Assembly: GCF_036378875.1 (NCBI RefSeq) | Contig: NZ_DASUVO010000101.1 | Location: 124,001 to 188,000 of the forward strand | From: Actinophytocola sp036378875 | Lineage (GTDB): Bacteria > Actinomycetota > Actinomycetes > Mycobacteriales > Pseudonocardiaceae | Length of the DNA stretch: 64,000 nucleotides | Direction: 5' to 3' | Part shown: one piece after another, positions 1 to 8,620 of the stretch | How positions within the stretch are numbered: the first letter of the stretch is position 1 | Layout of the letters: the number at the start of each line of letters is the position of its first letter | Made by a program: the position numbers and the translations under genes | The notes under the pieces: generated by a model | What the model was told of the DNA's origin: nothing | Databases searched by the model: none | Seen by the model: only the letters and a program-made list of their open reading frames with translations

Positions 1-2
1 CC

Positions 3-275
3 GGTCTGCTGGTGTCCACCCCGGACGTCACGGTCGCGGTGAACGCGTTGCGGGACAACCGGATCCCGGCCCGCGAGGCGCCGACCGGCGTGCAGGTCGA
101 CCTGGCCGCGACGACCGCTCCGGAGGTCGTGGCCACGCTCGTGCGGGCGGGCGTCGCGGTGCACGAGGTGCGCCGGCAGCGGACCGGGCTGGAGGACCTG
201 TTCGCACGGCTCACCGAGTCGTCTGGCACCGGCCCCCAGCTGTCCGAAGTGGACACGTTCGAGGAGCGACCATGA
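3..275 (+). CDS. ABC exporter ATP-binding protein, C-terminal part (truncated by window edge)
   Basis: This is the last 90 residues of an ABC transporter ATPase whose start lies outside the window, so Walker A, Q-loop, signature and Walker B are not visible. The remaining tail ends with an LEDLF segment, which is common at the C-terminus of ABC-2 type exporter ATPases. Its stop codon overlaps the next gene's start (ATGA at 272), so translation is coupled. The pairing with a six-helix ABC-2 permease indicates an export system, but the substrate (drug, lipid, peptide or other) cannot be read from the sequence. Confidence 0.8.
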   Translation, partial: GLLVSTPDVTVAVNALRDNRIPAREAPTGVQVDLAATTAPEVVATLVRAGVAVHEVRRQRTGLEDLFARLTESSGTGPQLSEVDTFEERP

Positions 276-1147
276 CACTCGCGGTGGACGCGTCGCTCGT
301 CACGGAGCAGCGCACCAGGGCGCCGCTCGCCCGGCTGTTGCGGTCCGAGCTGCGGTTCATGATCCGCCGGCCACGCACGCTCGTCGCGTTCGGTGTGCTG
401 GCGGTCGCGCCGATCATCGCGGGGATCGCGATGTCGGTGGCGTCCACGTCGGCGCAGGGTGGCTCCGGTGACCAGGTGATCGACGGCGTGGCCGCGCTGG
501 TCGCCGACAACGGCCTCATCCTGCCGGTCTTCGTGCTGGTGCTGTCGATGACGATGTTCCTGCCCATGCTGGGCGCCATGTGGTCGGCGGACGCGCTCGC
601 CGGCGAGACGCAGACCGGCGCCCTGCGTGGGCTGTTGCTCGCGCCGGTGAGCCGGGTGCGGCTGCTGGGCGTGAAGGCGTTCGGCGTCGCCGTGCTGACG
701 TTCCTGGCGGTGGTGGTCCTCGCGGTCGTCGGCGTCCTCGCGGGCCTCACGATCCTCGGCGGCGGGGGCATGGTCACGTTCTCGGGCACCACGCTGCCGT
801 TCTGGGACTCGATCGGCCGGATCGGGCTGCTGGTCGTGCTCGTGACGATCCAGGTGTGGGCGGTGGCCGCGGTCGCGCTGGCGATCTCGTCGGCGACCGA
901 ACACCCGCTGGTGGTCATGGCCTCGACACTCGGCGGCATCATCATCTTCAGCATTCTCAACAACATCTCCGGGCTGAGCTGGCTACATCCGGTGCTGCTG
1001 ACCGACGGCTGGAACGCCACACTCGCCGACGTGCTCCGCGACCCCATCCCGCCGGACAACCTGACCGACGGCGTGCTGCGGGCCGCCTGCTACATCCTGA
1101 TCGGCTACTCACTCGCCCTGGCGAGAATGTCCACCAAGGACGGCTAA
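272..1147 (+). CDS. ABC-2 type transporter permease
   Basis: This 291-residue membrane protein is the transmembrane partner of the ATPase just upstream. Hydrophobic segments lie near residues 38-55, 81-103, 137-160, 183-206, 213-232 and 270-285, giving six helices. ETQTGALR at 112-119 matches the E-x-x-x-G-x-L-R cytoplasmic motif of ABC-2 permeases that contacts the ATPase. Its start overlaps the ATPase stop by 4 nt. The last 39 nt overlap the convergent thiQ gene on the other strand. Function as an exporter is a family inference and the substrate is unknown. Confidence 0.88.
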   Translation: MTLAVDASLVTEQRTRAPLARLLRSELRFMIRRPRTLVAFGVLAVAPIIAGIAMSVASTSAQGGSGDQVIDGVAALVADNGLILPVFVLVLSMTMFLPMLGAMWSADALAGETQTGALRGLLLAPVSRVRLLGVKAFGVAVLTFLAVVVLAVVGVLAGLTILGGGGMVTFSGTTLPFWDSIGRIGLLVVLVTIQVWAVAAVALAISSATEHPLVVMASTLGGIIIFSILNNISGLSWLHPVLLTDGWNATLADVLRDPIPPDNLTDGVLRAACYILIGYSLALARMSTKDG

Positions 1148-2128
1148 CCCGTCCGCGTCGAGCGCCAGGTGGACCCGGTCCCCTGGCGTCTCGGCGATAC
1201 CAGCGACCGCGTCGACCAGCTGGTCCGTGCCGTCCAGGCGGACCTGCAGTCGGACGTGGTCGCGGCGGTGCACGGACCGGATGAGCTTGCCGGAGATCCC
1301 CGTCTCCGCCAGCCGCAACGCGGTCGGGCGCAGGCCAAGGGTGACCTCGCCGTCCGGCGCCCACGGCAGCGCCGCCGAGCCCAGCTCGCAGGTCACGACC
1401 CCGTCCCGGACCTCCCCGGGCACGAACAGGCCGCAGCCGAGGAAACGGGCGGTGTCCTCGTCGACCGGGTGCCGCCACACCTGTTCCGGCGGACCGGTCT
1501 GTGTGATCCTCCCGGCCCGCATGACCGCCACGCGGTCGGCGAGCGTGAACGCCTCGTCGTGGTCGTGGGTGACCACGAGCGCGGTCGCGCCCGCCACCCG
1601 CAGCACGGCGGCCAGGTCCATCGCCAGCTGTTCACGCAGGGCCCGGTCCAGCGCGGACAGCGGCTCGTCGAGGAGCAGCAGGCGGGGCCGGGGCGCGAGT
1701 GCCCTGGCCAGCGCGACCCGCTGCTGTTCGCCACCGGACAGCTCGGTCACCCTGCGGTGCTCGTAGCCGGCGAGGCCGACCATCTCCAGCAGCTCCGCCA
1801 CCCGCGTTTCCCTGCCCGGCAGCCTGCGCATCCGCAGCCCGAACGCCACGTTGCCCGCCACGTTCCGGTGCGGGAACAGCTGCCCGTCCTGGAACACGAG
1901 CCCGAAGCCGCGACGGTGCACAGGAACACCCGCGAGATCCGTGCCGTCCCAACGAATCACGCCAGCCGACGGCGGTTCGAGGCCGGCCACGGCACGCAGC
2001 AGCGTCGACTTGCCGCAGCCGGACGGGCCGAGCAGCGCCAGCACCTCGCCGTCCGCCACCTCGATGTCCACTTCGGACACCGCGGTCAACGCGCCGTAGC
2101 GCACGGTCAGCCCGGCTACCGCCAGCAT
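1109..2128 (-). CDS. thiQ: Thiamine ABC transporter ATP-binding protein
   Basis: This 339-residue ATPase powers the ThiBPQ importer. Walker A is GPSGCGKST at residues 34-42, followed by a Q-loop (VFQDGQLFPH), the LSGGEQQR signature, Walker B with LLLLDEPLSALD, and a switch histidine in VVTHDHDEA. About 100 extra C-terminal residues resemble the regulatory TOBE-like domain of MalK/PotA-type importer ATPases; classical ThiQ is shorter (about 230). The ATG at 2128 was chosen because it overlaps the thiP stop as TGATG; the frame stays open further upstream but only inside thiP. The thiamine role rests on the neighbours and the upstream TPP riboswitch. Confidence 0.88.
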   Translation of the reverse strand: MLAVAGLTVRYGALTAVSEVDIEVADGEVLALLGPSGCGKSTLLRAVAGLEPPSAGVIRWDGTDLAGVPVHRRGFGLVFQDGQLFPHRNVAGNVAFGLRMRRLPGRETRVAELLEMVGLAGYEHRRVTELSGGEQQRVALARALAPRPRLLLLDEPLSALDRALREQLAMDLAAVLRVAGATALVVTHDHDEAFTLADRVAVMRAGRITQTGPPEQVWRHPVDEDTARFLGCGLFVPGEVRDGVVTCELGSAALPWAPDGEVTLGLRPTALRLAETGISGKLIRSVHRRDHVRLQVRLDGTDQLVDAVAGIAETPGDRVHLALDADGLAVLGGHSRQGE

Positions 2129-3807
2129 CAGAACTCTCCCACCGGCACGCGTACCCATTCGACGAGCGCGACCACCGCGACGGTGACCACCACCAGCAGT
2201 GTGCACGCCGCGTACGCCATCTGGTTGTTCAACTCTCCCGGCCGCGAGATCAGCCGCGCGATCGCGACCGGAAGCGTGGCCGTGTCCGGCCGGGCGAGGA
2301 AGCTCGTCGCGCCGAACTCCCCCAGCGCCACCACATAACCGAACGCGGCCGCGGTCAGCAGCGACCGGCCGGCCATCGGCACGTCCACCTCCCGCCACAC
2401 CCGCCACGGGCCGGCGCCCAGCGACGCGGCGGCCTGTCGGAGCCGCTCGTCGATCGACCGCAGCACCGGCAGCATGATGCGGATGACCAGCGGTGTCACC
2501 ACGAGTGCCTGTGCCAGCGGAACGAGCGCGGCGGACGTGCGGAGGTCGCCGGGCAGCAGGTCCAGCGTGATCAGGTAGCCGAAGCCGACGGTCACGGCGG
2601 ACACGCCGAGCGGCAGCATGAACGCGGTGTCGACGACCTCGACGTACCGAACCCGGTTACGCGCCAGGGAAACCAGCACCACGCTGGCCATCGTGCCGAG
2701 CGTGACCGCGAGGACCGTCGCGTCCGTGGCCGCCGCCAGCGAGTTGCGTACGGCGTCGAGGCCGGAGATCTCCAACGAGCCCTCGTACCCGAAACCGGTG
2801 AGCGCCCGCCAGCCGTCCAATGTCGACAAAGAGCGGGCGACGAGTGTGCCGACCGGCACCAGCAACACCGCGACGACGCCGTACGCGAGTGCCACCACGA
2901 CCCACTCACCGCCGGCCGGCCGCCGGGCCGACTCCGCCCTGCCACGGAGTTTCAGCGCGGTCTCCCTGCGGCGACGCGCGACCGCGCCGATCGCGAGCGC
3001 CGCGACGACCGCACCCAGCTGCAGCAACGACAGTGCGGCCGCACCGGACAGGTCGAGCAGTTCCACGGTCCGCAGGTAGATCTCGGTCTCCAGCGTGCGG
3101 AGCCGAGCGCCGCCCAGGATCAGCACCACACCGAAACTGGTGGCACAGAACAGGAACACGACCGCCGCGGCCGACCCGATCGCGGGCGCGAGCGCCGGGA
3201 GCGTGACGCTCGTGAACGTCCGCGCCCGGGACGCGCCCAGTCCCCGTGCCGCGTCCTCCGCGCGCCGGTCGAGGTGCGTCCACAGCCCGGCCACCGTGCG
3301 CGCCACCACCGCCACGTTGAAGAACGCGTTGGCCAACACGATCGCCCAGACCCCGCCGTCCGGCATCAGGGCGCGGAACGCCAGGCCCACCACGACACTC
3401 GGCAGTACGAACGGCACCAGGATGATCACACGCACCAGCCCGAGGCCCGGCATCCTCGTGCGGGCCAGCAGAAACGCGACCGGCATCCCGGCGAGGACGG
3501 CGACGGCCGTCGAGCCGGCCGCCTGCGCGACCGTGAACCCGACGACCCGCCACACCTCCCCGGTCGCGAGCGTGTCGAGCACACCGCCTTCCGCGAGGCC
3601 GAGCCGCAGGATCGCGACGACCGGCCACACGAAGAAGACGGCGAGAAACCCCAACGGCACCAACGCGATGAGCGCAATGCCGGGGGGCTGTGCCGAATTG
3701 CCTCGCTCCGCTCGGCGTTCGCGGGCCTGTACCCGGTGTCTTCCCTCCCTGCGCTGCTCGGCGGCTCGCTTCGCTCGCGGCCTCCGCTGCTCGCTCAGTC
3801 CAGACAC
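2128..3807 (-). CDS. thiP: Thiamine ABC transporter permease (fused two-domain)
   Basis: This is the membrane channel of the thiamine importer. At 559 residues it matches the two-domain ThiP architecture (about 536 in E. coli). It shows two sets of membrane helices and two EAA loops that dock on ThiQ, around EDAARGLGAS in the first half and RLRQAAASLGAG in the second. The start is uncertain. The GTG at 3807, 11 nt after the thiB stop, gives a strongly basic cytoplasmic leader of about 44 residues before helix one, but no good ribosome site is visible; a GTG inside the first helix is the alternative. The DNA of the leader holds repetitive strings such as GCGAGCGAAGCGAGC. Confidence 0.85.
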   Translation of the reverse strand: MSGLSEQRRPRAKRAAEQRREGRHRVQARERRAERGNSAQPPGIALIALVPLGFLAVFFVWPVVAILRLGLAEGGVLDTLATGEVWRVVGFTVAQAAGSTAVAVLAGMPVAFLLARTRMPGLGLVRVIILVPFVLPSVVVGLAFRALMPDGGVWAIVLANAFFNVAVVARTVAGLWTHLDRRAEDAARGLGASRARTFTSVTLPALAPAIGSAAAVVFLFCATSFGVVLILGGARLRTLETEIYLRTVELLDLSGAAALSLLQLGAVVAALAIGAVARRRRETALKLRGRAESARRPAGGEWVVVALAYGVVAVLLVPVGTLVARSLSTLDGWRALTGFGYEGSLEISGLDAVRNSLAAATDATVLAVTLGTMASVVLVSLARNRVRYVEVVDTAFMLPLGVSAVTVGFGYLITLDLLPGDLRTSAALVPLAQALVVTPLVIRIMLPVLRSIDERLRQAAASLGAGPWRVWREVDVPMAGRSLLTAAAFGYVVALGEFGATSFLARPDTATLPVAIARLISRPGELNNQMAYAACTLLVVVTVAVVALVEWVRVPVGEF

Positions 3808-3818
3808 CGGCGGCCCGC

Positions 3819-4847
3819 TCAGCCCTGCACTATGCCGCGCCACTCGCTGATCCACCGCTCCCGGTTCTGCTGGATCTCCTCGGCCGGCAGCTCGGCGGGC
3901 GCGGTCGGCAGCGGCGCCGCCTTCTGCCAGGCCTCGGGAAGGGCAACGCCCTTCCGCGTCGGGTACACGTACATCTGGTCGGGCACCTGCGACTGGAACT
4001 GTTCGGACAGCAGGAAGTCCATGACCTTCCTGGCGTCGTCGGAGTTCTTGGCGCCGTTCAGCACCCCGGCGTACTCGACCTGCCGGAAGCACGTGTCCAG
4101 CACGGCCTTGGTGCGTGGCGTGCCGTCCTCGGCCACCTCGGCGGCCGGCGACGACGCGTACGACACCACGATCGGACGCGGGCCCTTGCCGGACGAGCCG
4201 GAGAAGGCCTGCGTGTAGGCCTCTTCCCAGCCGCTGACGACCTGAACACCGTTGGCCTTCAGCGCGCGCCAGTGGTCCTGCCAGCCGTCCTCGCCGAACT
4301 CCGCGATCGTGCCGAGCAGGAAGGCGAGGCCGGGCGAGGAGGTCGCCGGGTCCTCGACCACGAGCAGGTCCCTGTACTCGGGTTTCGCCAGGTCGGCGTA
4401 CCCGGCCGGCTCGGGCACACCCTTCGCGGCGAGTGCGGCCGGGTCGACGTTCAGGCACACGTCGCCGAGGTCGACGGCGGTGAGCCGGTTCGTGTCGTCG
4501 AGCTGGTAGTCGGCCGGGCCGTCGGCCTTGACCTCGTACGGGGTGAACACGTCCTCGTCGAGCGCCCGGGACGCGAACGTGGTGTCCACGCCGTACGCGA
4601 CGTCACCGATGGGGTTGCCCTTGGTCAGCACGAGCTGGTTGGTGAGCGCGCCGGCGTCCCCGACCTTGCGGACGTCGATCGTGATGCCGGTCTCCCTGGT
4701 GAACGCGGCCAGCACGTCCTCGCCCATGGCGAACGAGTCGTGGGTGACGAGCACGACCTTCCGCTCCCCCTGGTCGTCACCGCCGCCGCCCAGCGAGCAG
4801 CCGGCCAGGACCGCCGCCAGCGCCACCGTGAGTACGCGAAAACGCAT
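3819..4847 (-). CDS. thiB: Thiamine ABC transporter substrate-binding lipoprotein
   Basis: This 342-residue extracytoplasmic binding protein captures thiamine (or its phosphates) for ThiPQ. It has a short signal peptide with lipobox LAGC, so Cys17 would be lipidated and the protein tethered outside the membrane. The body reads as a type-II periplasmic binding fold of the ThiB/iron-binding superfamily, with VVLVTHDSFAMGEDVLAAF at the beginning of the mature domain. It is the first gene of thiB-thiP-thiQ and begins directly downstream of a TPP riboswitch. That riboswitch is the strongest evidence for thiamine over iron or another ligand. Confidence 0.88.
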   Translation of the reverse strand: MRFRVLTVALAAVLAGCSLGGGGDDQGERKVVLVTHDSFAMGEDVLAAFTRETGITIDVRKVGDAGALTNQLVLTKGNPIGDVAYGVDTTFASRALDEDVFTPYEVKADGPADYQLDDTNRLTAVDLGDVCLNVDPAALAAKGVPEPAGYADLAKPEYRDLLVVEDPATSSPGLAFLLGTIAEFGEDGWQDHWRALKANGVQVVSGWEEAYTQAFSGSSGKGPRPIVVSYASSPAAEVAEDGTPRTKAVLDTCFRQVEYAGVLNGAKNSDDARKVMDFLLSEQFQSQVPDQMYVYPTRKGVALPEAWQKAAPLPTAPAELPAEEIQQNRERWISEWRGIVQG

Positions 4848-4854
4848 CGCTGCC

Positions 4855-4947
4855 TCCCTCCCTGCGCCGGCATGACCCGGATCAGGTTCGAACGGTCGAG
4901 GGCTCTTCAGGCCCTCCTCTCAGCCCGGCTGCTTCCGGGCTCCCGTG
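4855..4947 (-). promoter_or_regulatory. TPP riboswitch (THI element)
   Basis: Read on the minus strand, the leader of thiB contains the hallmark TPP aptamer strings in order: a P1/P2 arm beginning ACGGGAGCCCGG, then GGGCTGAGAGGAGGGC, then GACCGTTCGAACCTGATC, then GGGTCATGCCGGCGCAGGGA. The CTGAGAG and CCTGATC segments bind the pyrimidine and pyrophosphate parts of TPP. The aptamer ends almost at the purine-rich Shine-Dalgarno region of thiB (GGGAGGGAGG), which suggests control of translation initiation by sequestering that site rather than by a separate terminator. Confidence 0.95.
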
Positions 4948-4957
4948 TGGTCCATCC

Positions 4958-4963
4958 AGCGTA
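4958..4963 (-). promoter_or_regulatory. -10 box for the thiBPQ riboswitch transcript
   Basis: TACGCT on the minus strand ends about 10 nt before the first paired base of the TPP aptamer, which is where a -10 box of the TAnnnT class should sit. I do not see a convincing -35. Confidence 0.45.
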
Positions 4964-4992
4964 CCCAGACCCGAGACGGCACCATTGGACGC

Positions 4993-5289
4993 ATGCCCCA
5001 GCTGCTCAGTGACGAAGAGATCGGCAAGGCCCTCGGTCGCCTGCAGGACTGGCGCCTGGACGAGGGCGCGCTGGTGCGTGAGGTGGAGCTGGCGAGCTTC
5101 CCGCACGCCATCCAGGTGGTGAACCGGGTGGCGGAGATCGCCGAGAACGACAACCACCACCCGGACATCGACATCCGCTGGCGCACGCTCACGTTCCGGT
5201 GCAGCACGCACTCGGAAGGTGGCATCACCGCACTCGACGTGTCCCTCGCGGAGGAGATCGACGGCGTGGTCGCCGCGCTCAGCTCGTAG
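4993..5289 (+). CDS. 4a-hydroxytetrahydrobiopterin (pterin-4a-carbinolamine) dehydratase
   Basis: This is a 98-residue cytoplasmic protein of the PCD/DCoH family, which dehydrates the 4a-carbinolamine formed by pterin-dependent hydroxylases. The family histidine motif is present as ENDNHHPDIDIRW (HHPD at 55-58), followed by the conserved THSEGGIT strand. Length equals the family norm. The ATG at 4993 is preferred over an upstream start that would fall in the promoter side of the riboswitch. No aromatic amino-acid hydroxylase is adjacent, so its partner is elsewhere. The last 11 nt overlap the convergent gene. Confidence 0.9.
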   Translation: MPQLLSDEEIGKALGRLQDWRLDEGALVREVELASFPHAIQVVNRVAEIAENDNHHPDIDIRWRTLTFRCSTHSEGGITALDVSLAEEIDGVVAALSS

Positions 5290-5710
5290 CGAGCGACACG
5301 ATCACGTAGACGACGAAGAGCAGCGCGACGATGTTGATCGCCACCATCCACCCTCGGCCAGGGGTCTGCTGCGGCGTGAACCCGATCCCGCCACGCATCC
5401 ACTTGAAGGCGGGCGTGCGGTAGTACACGGTGACGGCCTGTCCCGGATACACGGCGACAGGCAGTTCCGCCGCCCCGAACACGCCGAACCAGCGGCCCGA
5501 GACCCGGAGGTGGTAGTTCCCCGCGGGCAGGTCGAACGGGACCTCTCCCCACGAGACCTTCGACGGCTGCCCGTTGATCTCCACCTGCACGCCGGTCAGC
5601 GCGAACAGGAACCCCGTCGCGGGGTATGAGGACTGGACGACCAACCGTCCGATCGCGGGCGGCGGTCCAGCGGGGTAGCCACCGTACGGCGGCCCGTAGG
5701 GCGTGGTCAC
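5279..5710 (-). CDS. Conserved hypothetical membrane-anchored protein
   Basis: This 143-residue protein has a proline/glycine/tyrosine-rich N-terminus (about residues 1-18) and a central beta-rich domain. A single C-terminal hydrophobic segment follows (about 122-140), so it is probably a tail-anchored protein with the soluble domain in the cytoplasm. The start is a GTG preceded by GGAGA. I do not recognise a named family. Phrases such as FDLPAGNYHLRVSGRW suggest a PEGA-like or carbohydrate-style beta domain, but that is a weak impression. It converges on the pterin dehydratase with an 11-nt overlap. Confidence 0.7.
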   Translation of the reverse strand: MTTPYGPPYGGYPAGPPPAIGRLVVQSSYPATGFLFALTGVQVEINGQPSKVSWGEVPFDLPAGNYHLRVSGRWFGVFGAAELPVAVYPGQAVTVYYRTPAFKWMRGGIGFTPQQTPGRGWMVAINIVALLFVVYVIVSLATS

Positions 5711-5725
5711 GGGCGCGTTCTCCAG

Positions 5726-7303
5726 TCAGGTCAGCGGGACGGTGGCGAGCGGTACGAGTTCGGTGTCGGTCTTCGCGAGTTCCATCACCATCTCCGCGGT
5801 CCTGCCGTTCGTGCGCAGCGTGGCCACCATGTTGCCGATGTACGGGCCGCAGATCTTCTCCCACTCCACGGGTTGCGGCTCGGAGTTCCGGTGCGCCCAC
5901 CACCGCGTGACCGCTGCGAGCGGGCGCCACCACGCGACGCGGAAGAACGGCCGCAGCCACGGCGGCAGCTTGTTGTGCACCGGGGAGCACACCAGCTGGT
6001 ACACGGCCGCCTTCACCGGCTCCGGGAAACGCACCCGCGCCGCGTACCCGTGGTGCACGTCCCCGGACAGGACGGAGATGGTCGCGGTGTCGGTCCGCGC
6101 GATCCGCTCGATCAGCCGCGCCAGCCGGTCCGAGGAGGCGCGGAACGACGCCCAGTGCTCGAGGTCGCCGACCTGTCGCACCTTCTCGGCGAGCCTGCCG
6201 CGCCAGCCCGGTCGGCGGCAGGCGACCTCGTTCATGGACTGGAGGTGGCTGATGGCGTGCGGCAGCAACCACGGCAGCGACGAGCCGATCAGCAGGTGGT
6301 CGAAGTCGCCGTGGGCGTTCTCCTCGATCCACTCGAACTCGCGGTCGCTGACGATCTTCCGCGCGCCCCGGTCGAGGATGCGACCGGACCGGGTGTCGAT
6401 CACGAGGAGCCGCACGTTGCCGAAGTCGCGCCGGTAGGTCCAGCGGGTGCCCTTGTTGCCGTTGACCTCCTGCCGGGCCCGCTCGGCGAAGTCGTGCAAC
6501 AGCTCGGCGGCGTCCCCCTCGATCGAGGTGACCTTCTGGTACAGCTCGTCCTGCGCGAGGTCGTCCGGGCTGAGGTTGCCGATGTGCTGGTAGATCCAGT
6601 AGCTGGCGAGCGCGCCGCGTTCCCGCTCGTGCCACCAGGACGTGCTGGACATCTCGTCCCGCCAGGCCTGCGAGGTGTTCCAGTCGTCCCGCACGTCGTG
6701 GTCGTCGAAGATCATCGAGGTCGGCACGGTGGACATGAGCCAGCGGACCGGCGGCGTGCGCCATGCCTCGTGGTAGAGGTGGGTGTACTCCTCGAAGTTC
6801 GCGATCTCCTGCCCCGGCGGCTCGTCGACCGACCGGCGTTTGGCGAGCCACTCCTTGGTCGCCTCGGTCGTCTCGTCGGCGTAGACCTGGTCACCGAGCA
6901 GCATCAGGGTGTCCGGCCAGTCCCGCTCGTCCTGGTCTCGCATCCGGTGGGCGAAGGTGGCGAGCGCGTCGGCGCCGAACACGGGGTCGTCGGGCATCCG
7001 GCACGAACCGAAGAGCATCGAGAACTGGGGGTCGCCGCCCTCCGGGAAGGTGCGGATCCGGCTGGGTGGATACCCGTCGGCCGGCCAGACGGTGTCGCCG
7101 TCGAGCGCGACCTCGTACGGGGTGCTCGTCCCCGGTTCGAGCCCGGTTACCGCGACGAGCGCGTAGTGGTGCCCGGCGACGGTGAACGTGCGTGCCTCGG
7201 CGTCAGCCACGCGGACGGTGCACGGTTGGTCTGTCTCCACCCACACGGAGGCCGACCTTGAGTCGACGTGACGCAACAGCGGGCCGATCAGCAGTGTGGG
7301 CAC
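5726..7303 (-). CDS. PhoD-like metallophosphatase (alkaline phosphatase D family)
   Basis: This 525-residue protein has the metallophosphoesterase motifs of the PhoD family in order: FGSCRM, LMLLGDQVYAD, FDDHDVRDDWN and SVLSGDVHHGY. These supply the Asp/His metal ligands of a phosphodiesterase/phosphatase site, with an N-terminal fibronectin-like strand region (SASVWVETDQPCTVRV). No signal peptide or Tat motif is visible, unlike secreted PhoD, so it may act inside the cell. The GTG at 7303 is a best guess; the frame is open further upstream without a better site. It is transcribed divergently from the NIPSNAP gene. Confidence 0.82.
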   Translation of the reverse strand: MPTLLIGPLLRHVDSRSASVWVETDQPCTVRVADAEARTFTVAGHHYALVAVTGLEPGTSTPYEVALDGDTVWPADGYPPSRIRTFPEGGDPQFSMLFGSCRMPDDPVFGADALATFAHRMRDQDERDWPDTLMLLGDQVYADETTEATKEWLAKRRSVDEPPGQEIANFEEYTHLYHEAWRTPPVRWLMSTVPTSMIFDDHDVRDDWNTSQAWRDEMSSTSWWHERERGALASYWIYQHIGNLSPDDLAQDELYQKVTSIEGDAAELLHDFAERARQEVNGNKGTRWTYRRDFGNVRLLVIDTRSGRILDRGARKIVSDREFEWIEENAHGDFDHLLIGSSLPWLLPHAISHLQSMNEVACRRPGWRGRLAEKVRQVGDLEHWASFRASSDRLARLIERIARTDTATISVLSGDVHHGYAARVRFPEPVKAAVYQLVCSPVHNKLPPWLRPFFRVAWWRPLAAVTRWWAHRNSEPQPVEWEKICGPYIGNMVATLRTNGRTAEMVMELAKTDTELVPLATVPLT

Positions 7304-7373
7304 TGCACCATCAAACAAGACGTGCCAATAAGGTGTCACCCACCTGGTTGAGTTACCGCATGAGGGAGCGGGG

Positions 7374-8069
7374 ATGGCTGAGGTTCTCGAGCTCCGGCAG
7401 TACACCCTCCGCCCTGGCCGGCGCGACGAGCTGATCGACCTGTTCGACCGCGAGTTCGTCGAGACCCAGGAGGCCGTCGGCGCGCAGGTGTTGGGCCAGT
7501 TCCGCGACCGCGACGACGCCGACCGCTTCGTGTGGCTGCGGGGCTTCGCCGACATGCCGACGCGCGGCGCGGCGCTGCCCGCGTTCTACGGCGGCCCGGT
7601 GTGGCGCGAACACGGCGGCGCGGCCAACGCGACGATGATCGACTCGGACGACGTGTTGCTGCTGCACCCGGTCAAGGACCTGGACCTGACCGGCCAGGAC
7701 CGCGGCGGCCCCACCACCCTGGTGACGATCACGCTGTACCACCTGCCCCCGGGCGGCGAGGACGCGTTCCTTGACTTCTTCGCGGCGGAAGCCGAGCCGA
7801 TGCTGACGGCAACGGGCGCCCCGCCCCTCGCCGTGCTCCGCACCCTGCACGCGGAGAACAACTTCCCCGCACTCCCGTTCCGCGAGGACGCGAACGTGGT
7901 GGCGTGGATCGCGTCGTTCCCCGGCCAGGACGAGCTGCGCGAGCACGTCCGCCAACTCGGCCGCGAGCCACGATGGACACACGACACACTGCCGATGCTG
8001 ACCAAGCAGCTAGCACGCCCGCCGGAGCAGCTGCAACTGTCCCCGACAGATCGGTCACTACTCCGTTAG
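7374..8069 (+). CDS. NIPSNAP family protein
   Basis: This is a 231-residue soluble protein with two tandem ferredoxin-like NIPSNAP modules. The first opens with ELRQYTLRPGRRDELIDLF; the second starts with TTLVTITLYHLPPGGEDAF. The family is widespread and its biochemical role is unresolved, with many bacterial members standing alone as here. A good ribosome site (GGGAGCGGGG) precedes the ATG at 7374. It shares a 70-nt divergent promoter region with the PhoD-like gene, but nothing else links the two functions. Confidence 0.85.
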   Translation: MAEVLELRQYTLRPGRRDELIDLFDREFVETQEAVGAQVLGQFRDRDDADRFVWLRGFADMPTRGAALPAFYGGPVWREHGGAANATMIDSDDVLLLHPVKDLDLTGQDRGGPTTLVTITLYHLPPGGEDAFLDFFAAEAEPMLTATGAPPLAVLRTLHAENNFPALPFREDANVVAWIASFPGQDELREHVRQLGREPRWTHDTLPMLTKQLARPPEQLQLSPTDRSLLR

Positions 8070-8135
8070 GGCGTCGTCGTAACAACTGTTGGCACTCGCG
8101 CGACCCTCCGGTCAGCACCCCGTCAGGAGGTCACG

Positions 8136-8351
8136 ATGAGTGCGCAGGATATTTGGGAAGTGCCCGTGGTCGACGCTCTAGAGCGTGAACGCACCCTCGT
8201 GGTCACCGTGTCCGACGGCCGGGTGGCCGTCGTGCCCCCACCGGGCGAGGGCTTCTACCTTCCGGCCCAGTCGGTGTGGCAGCTACACGAGGCGATCCGC
8301 GCGGCGGCCATCATCGCAACGAAGACAACCAACGGCCGCGCAGCGGTCTAG
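8136..8351 (+). CDS. Small hypothetical protein (71 aa)
   Basis: This is a 71-residue soluble acidic/neutral protein preceded by a strong ribosome site (CAGGAGGTCACG) before ATG 8136, so it is likely expressed. The sequence has a short beta-strand region (TLVVTVSDGRVAVV) and an alpha-helical C-terminus (SVWQLHEAIRAAAIIA). I do not recognise a family. The downstream gap contains an 18-mer and a 13-mer identical to parts of this gene, as if a second copy once stood there. Confidence 0.7.
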   Translation: MSAQDIWEVPVVDALERERTLVVTVSDGRVAVVPPPGEGFYLPAQSVWQLHEAIRAAAIIATKTTNGRAAV

Positions 8352-8582
8352 GCACAAAGGGGCACGACTGCCCTGCGTCACAGCACTCACCACGTGCTCA
8401 CGGCTCAAGCGCCGGCCTGAATCGGACATTTTCACCACGGCCACGCCCGTTGACCGCGACCAGTCCCTGGCTCGCGGCCGCAGGCGTGCCCGGCTGGCGT
8501 ATGAGACAGCAATCTGATGGACCCGGCCTCAAATCTGGACGCAGCCCGGGTAGCTGGCTCGGCAAAGAGACGTCGCCGTGGA

Positions 8583-8606
8583 CACCGTGTCCGACGGCCG
8601 CGCAGC
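8583..8606 (+). pseudogene. Possible remnant of a duplicated copy of the 71-aa gene
   Basis: CACCGTGTCCGACGGCCG at 8583-8600 is identical to 8204-8221 inside the 71-residue gene. The overlapping GGCCGCGCAGCGG at 8594-8606 is identical to the end of that gene at 8334-8346. The rest of the gap 8352-8632 shows no gene. The joined fragments look like a duplicate with an internal deletion, but the matches are short. Confidence 0.3.
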
Positions 8607-8620
8607 GGCGTGACACACAC

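Noticed and set aside
3690..3807. A separate small gene between thiP and thiB
   Set aside because: The region is in frame with thiP and gives a basic cytoplasmic leader from GTG 3807; its repetitive GCGAGC strings explain the odd composition.
8398..8616. Minus-strand open frame of 72 residues before the Uma2 gene
   Set aside because: It covers the duplicated fragment and the promoter region of the Uma2 gene; the sequence is low in protein-like character and has no ribosome site.
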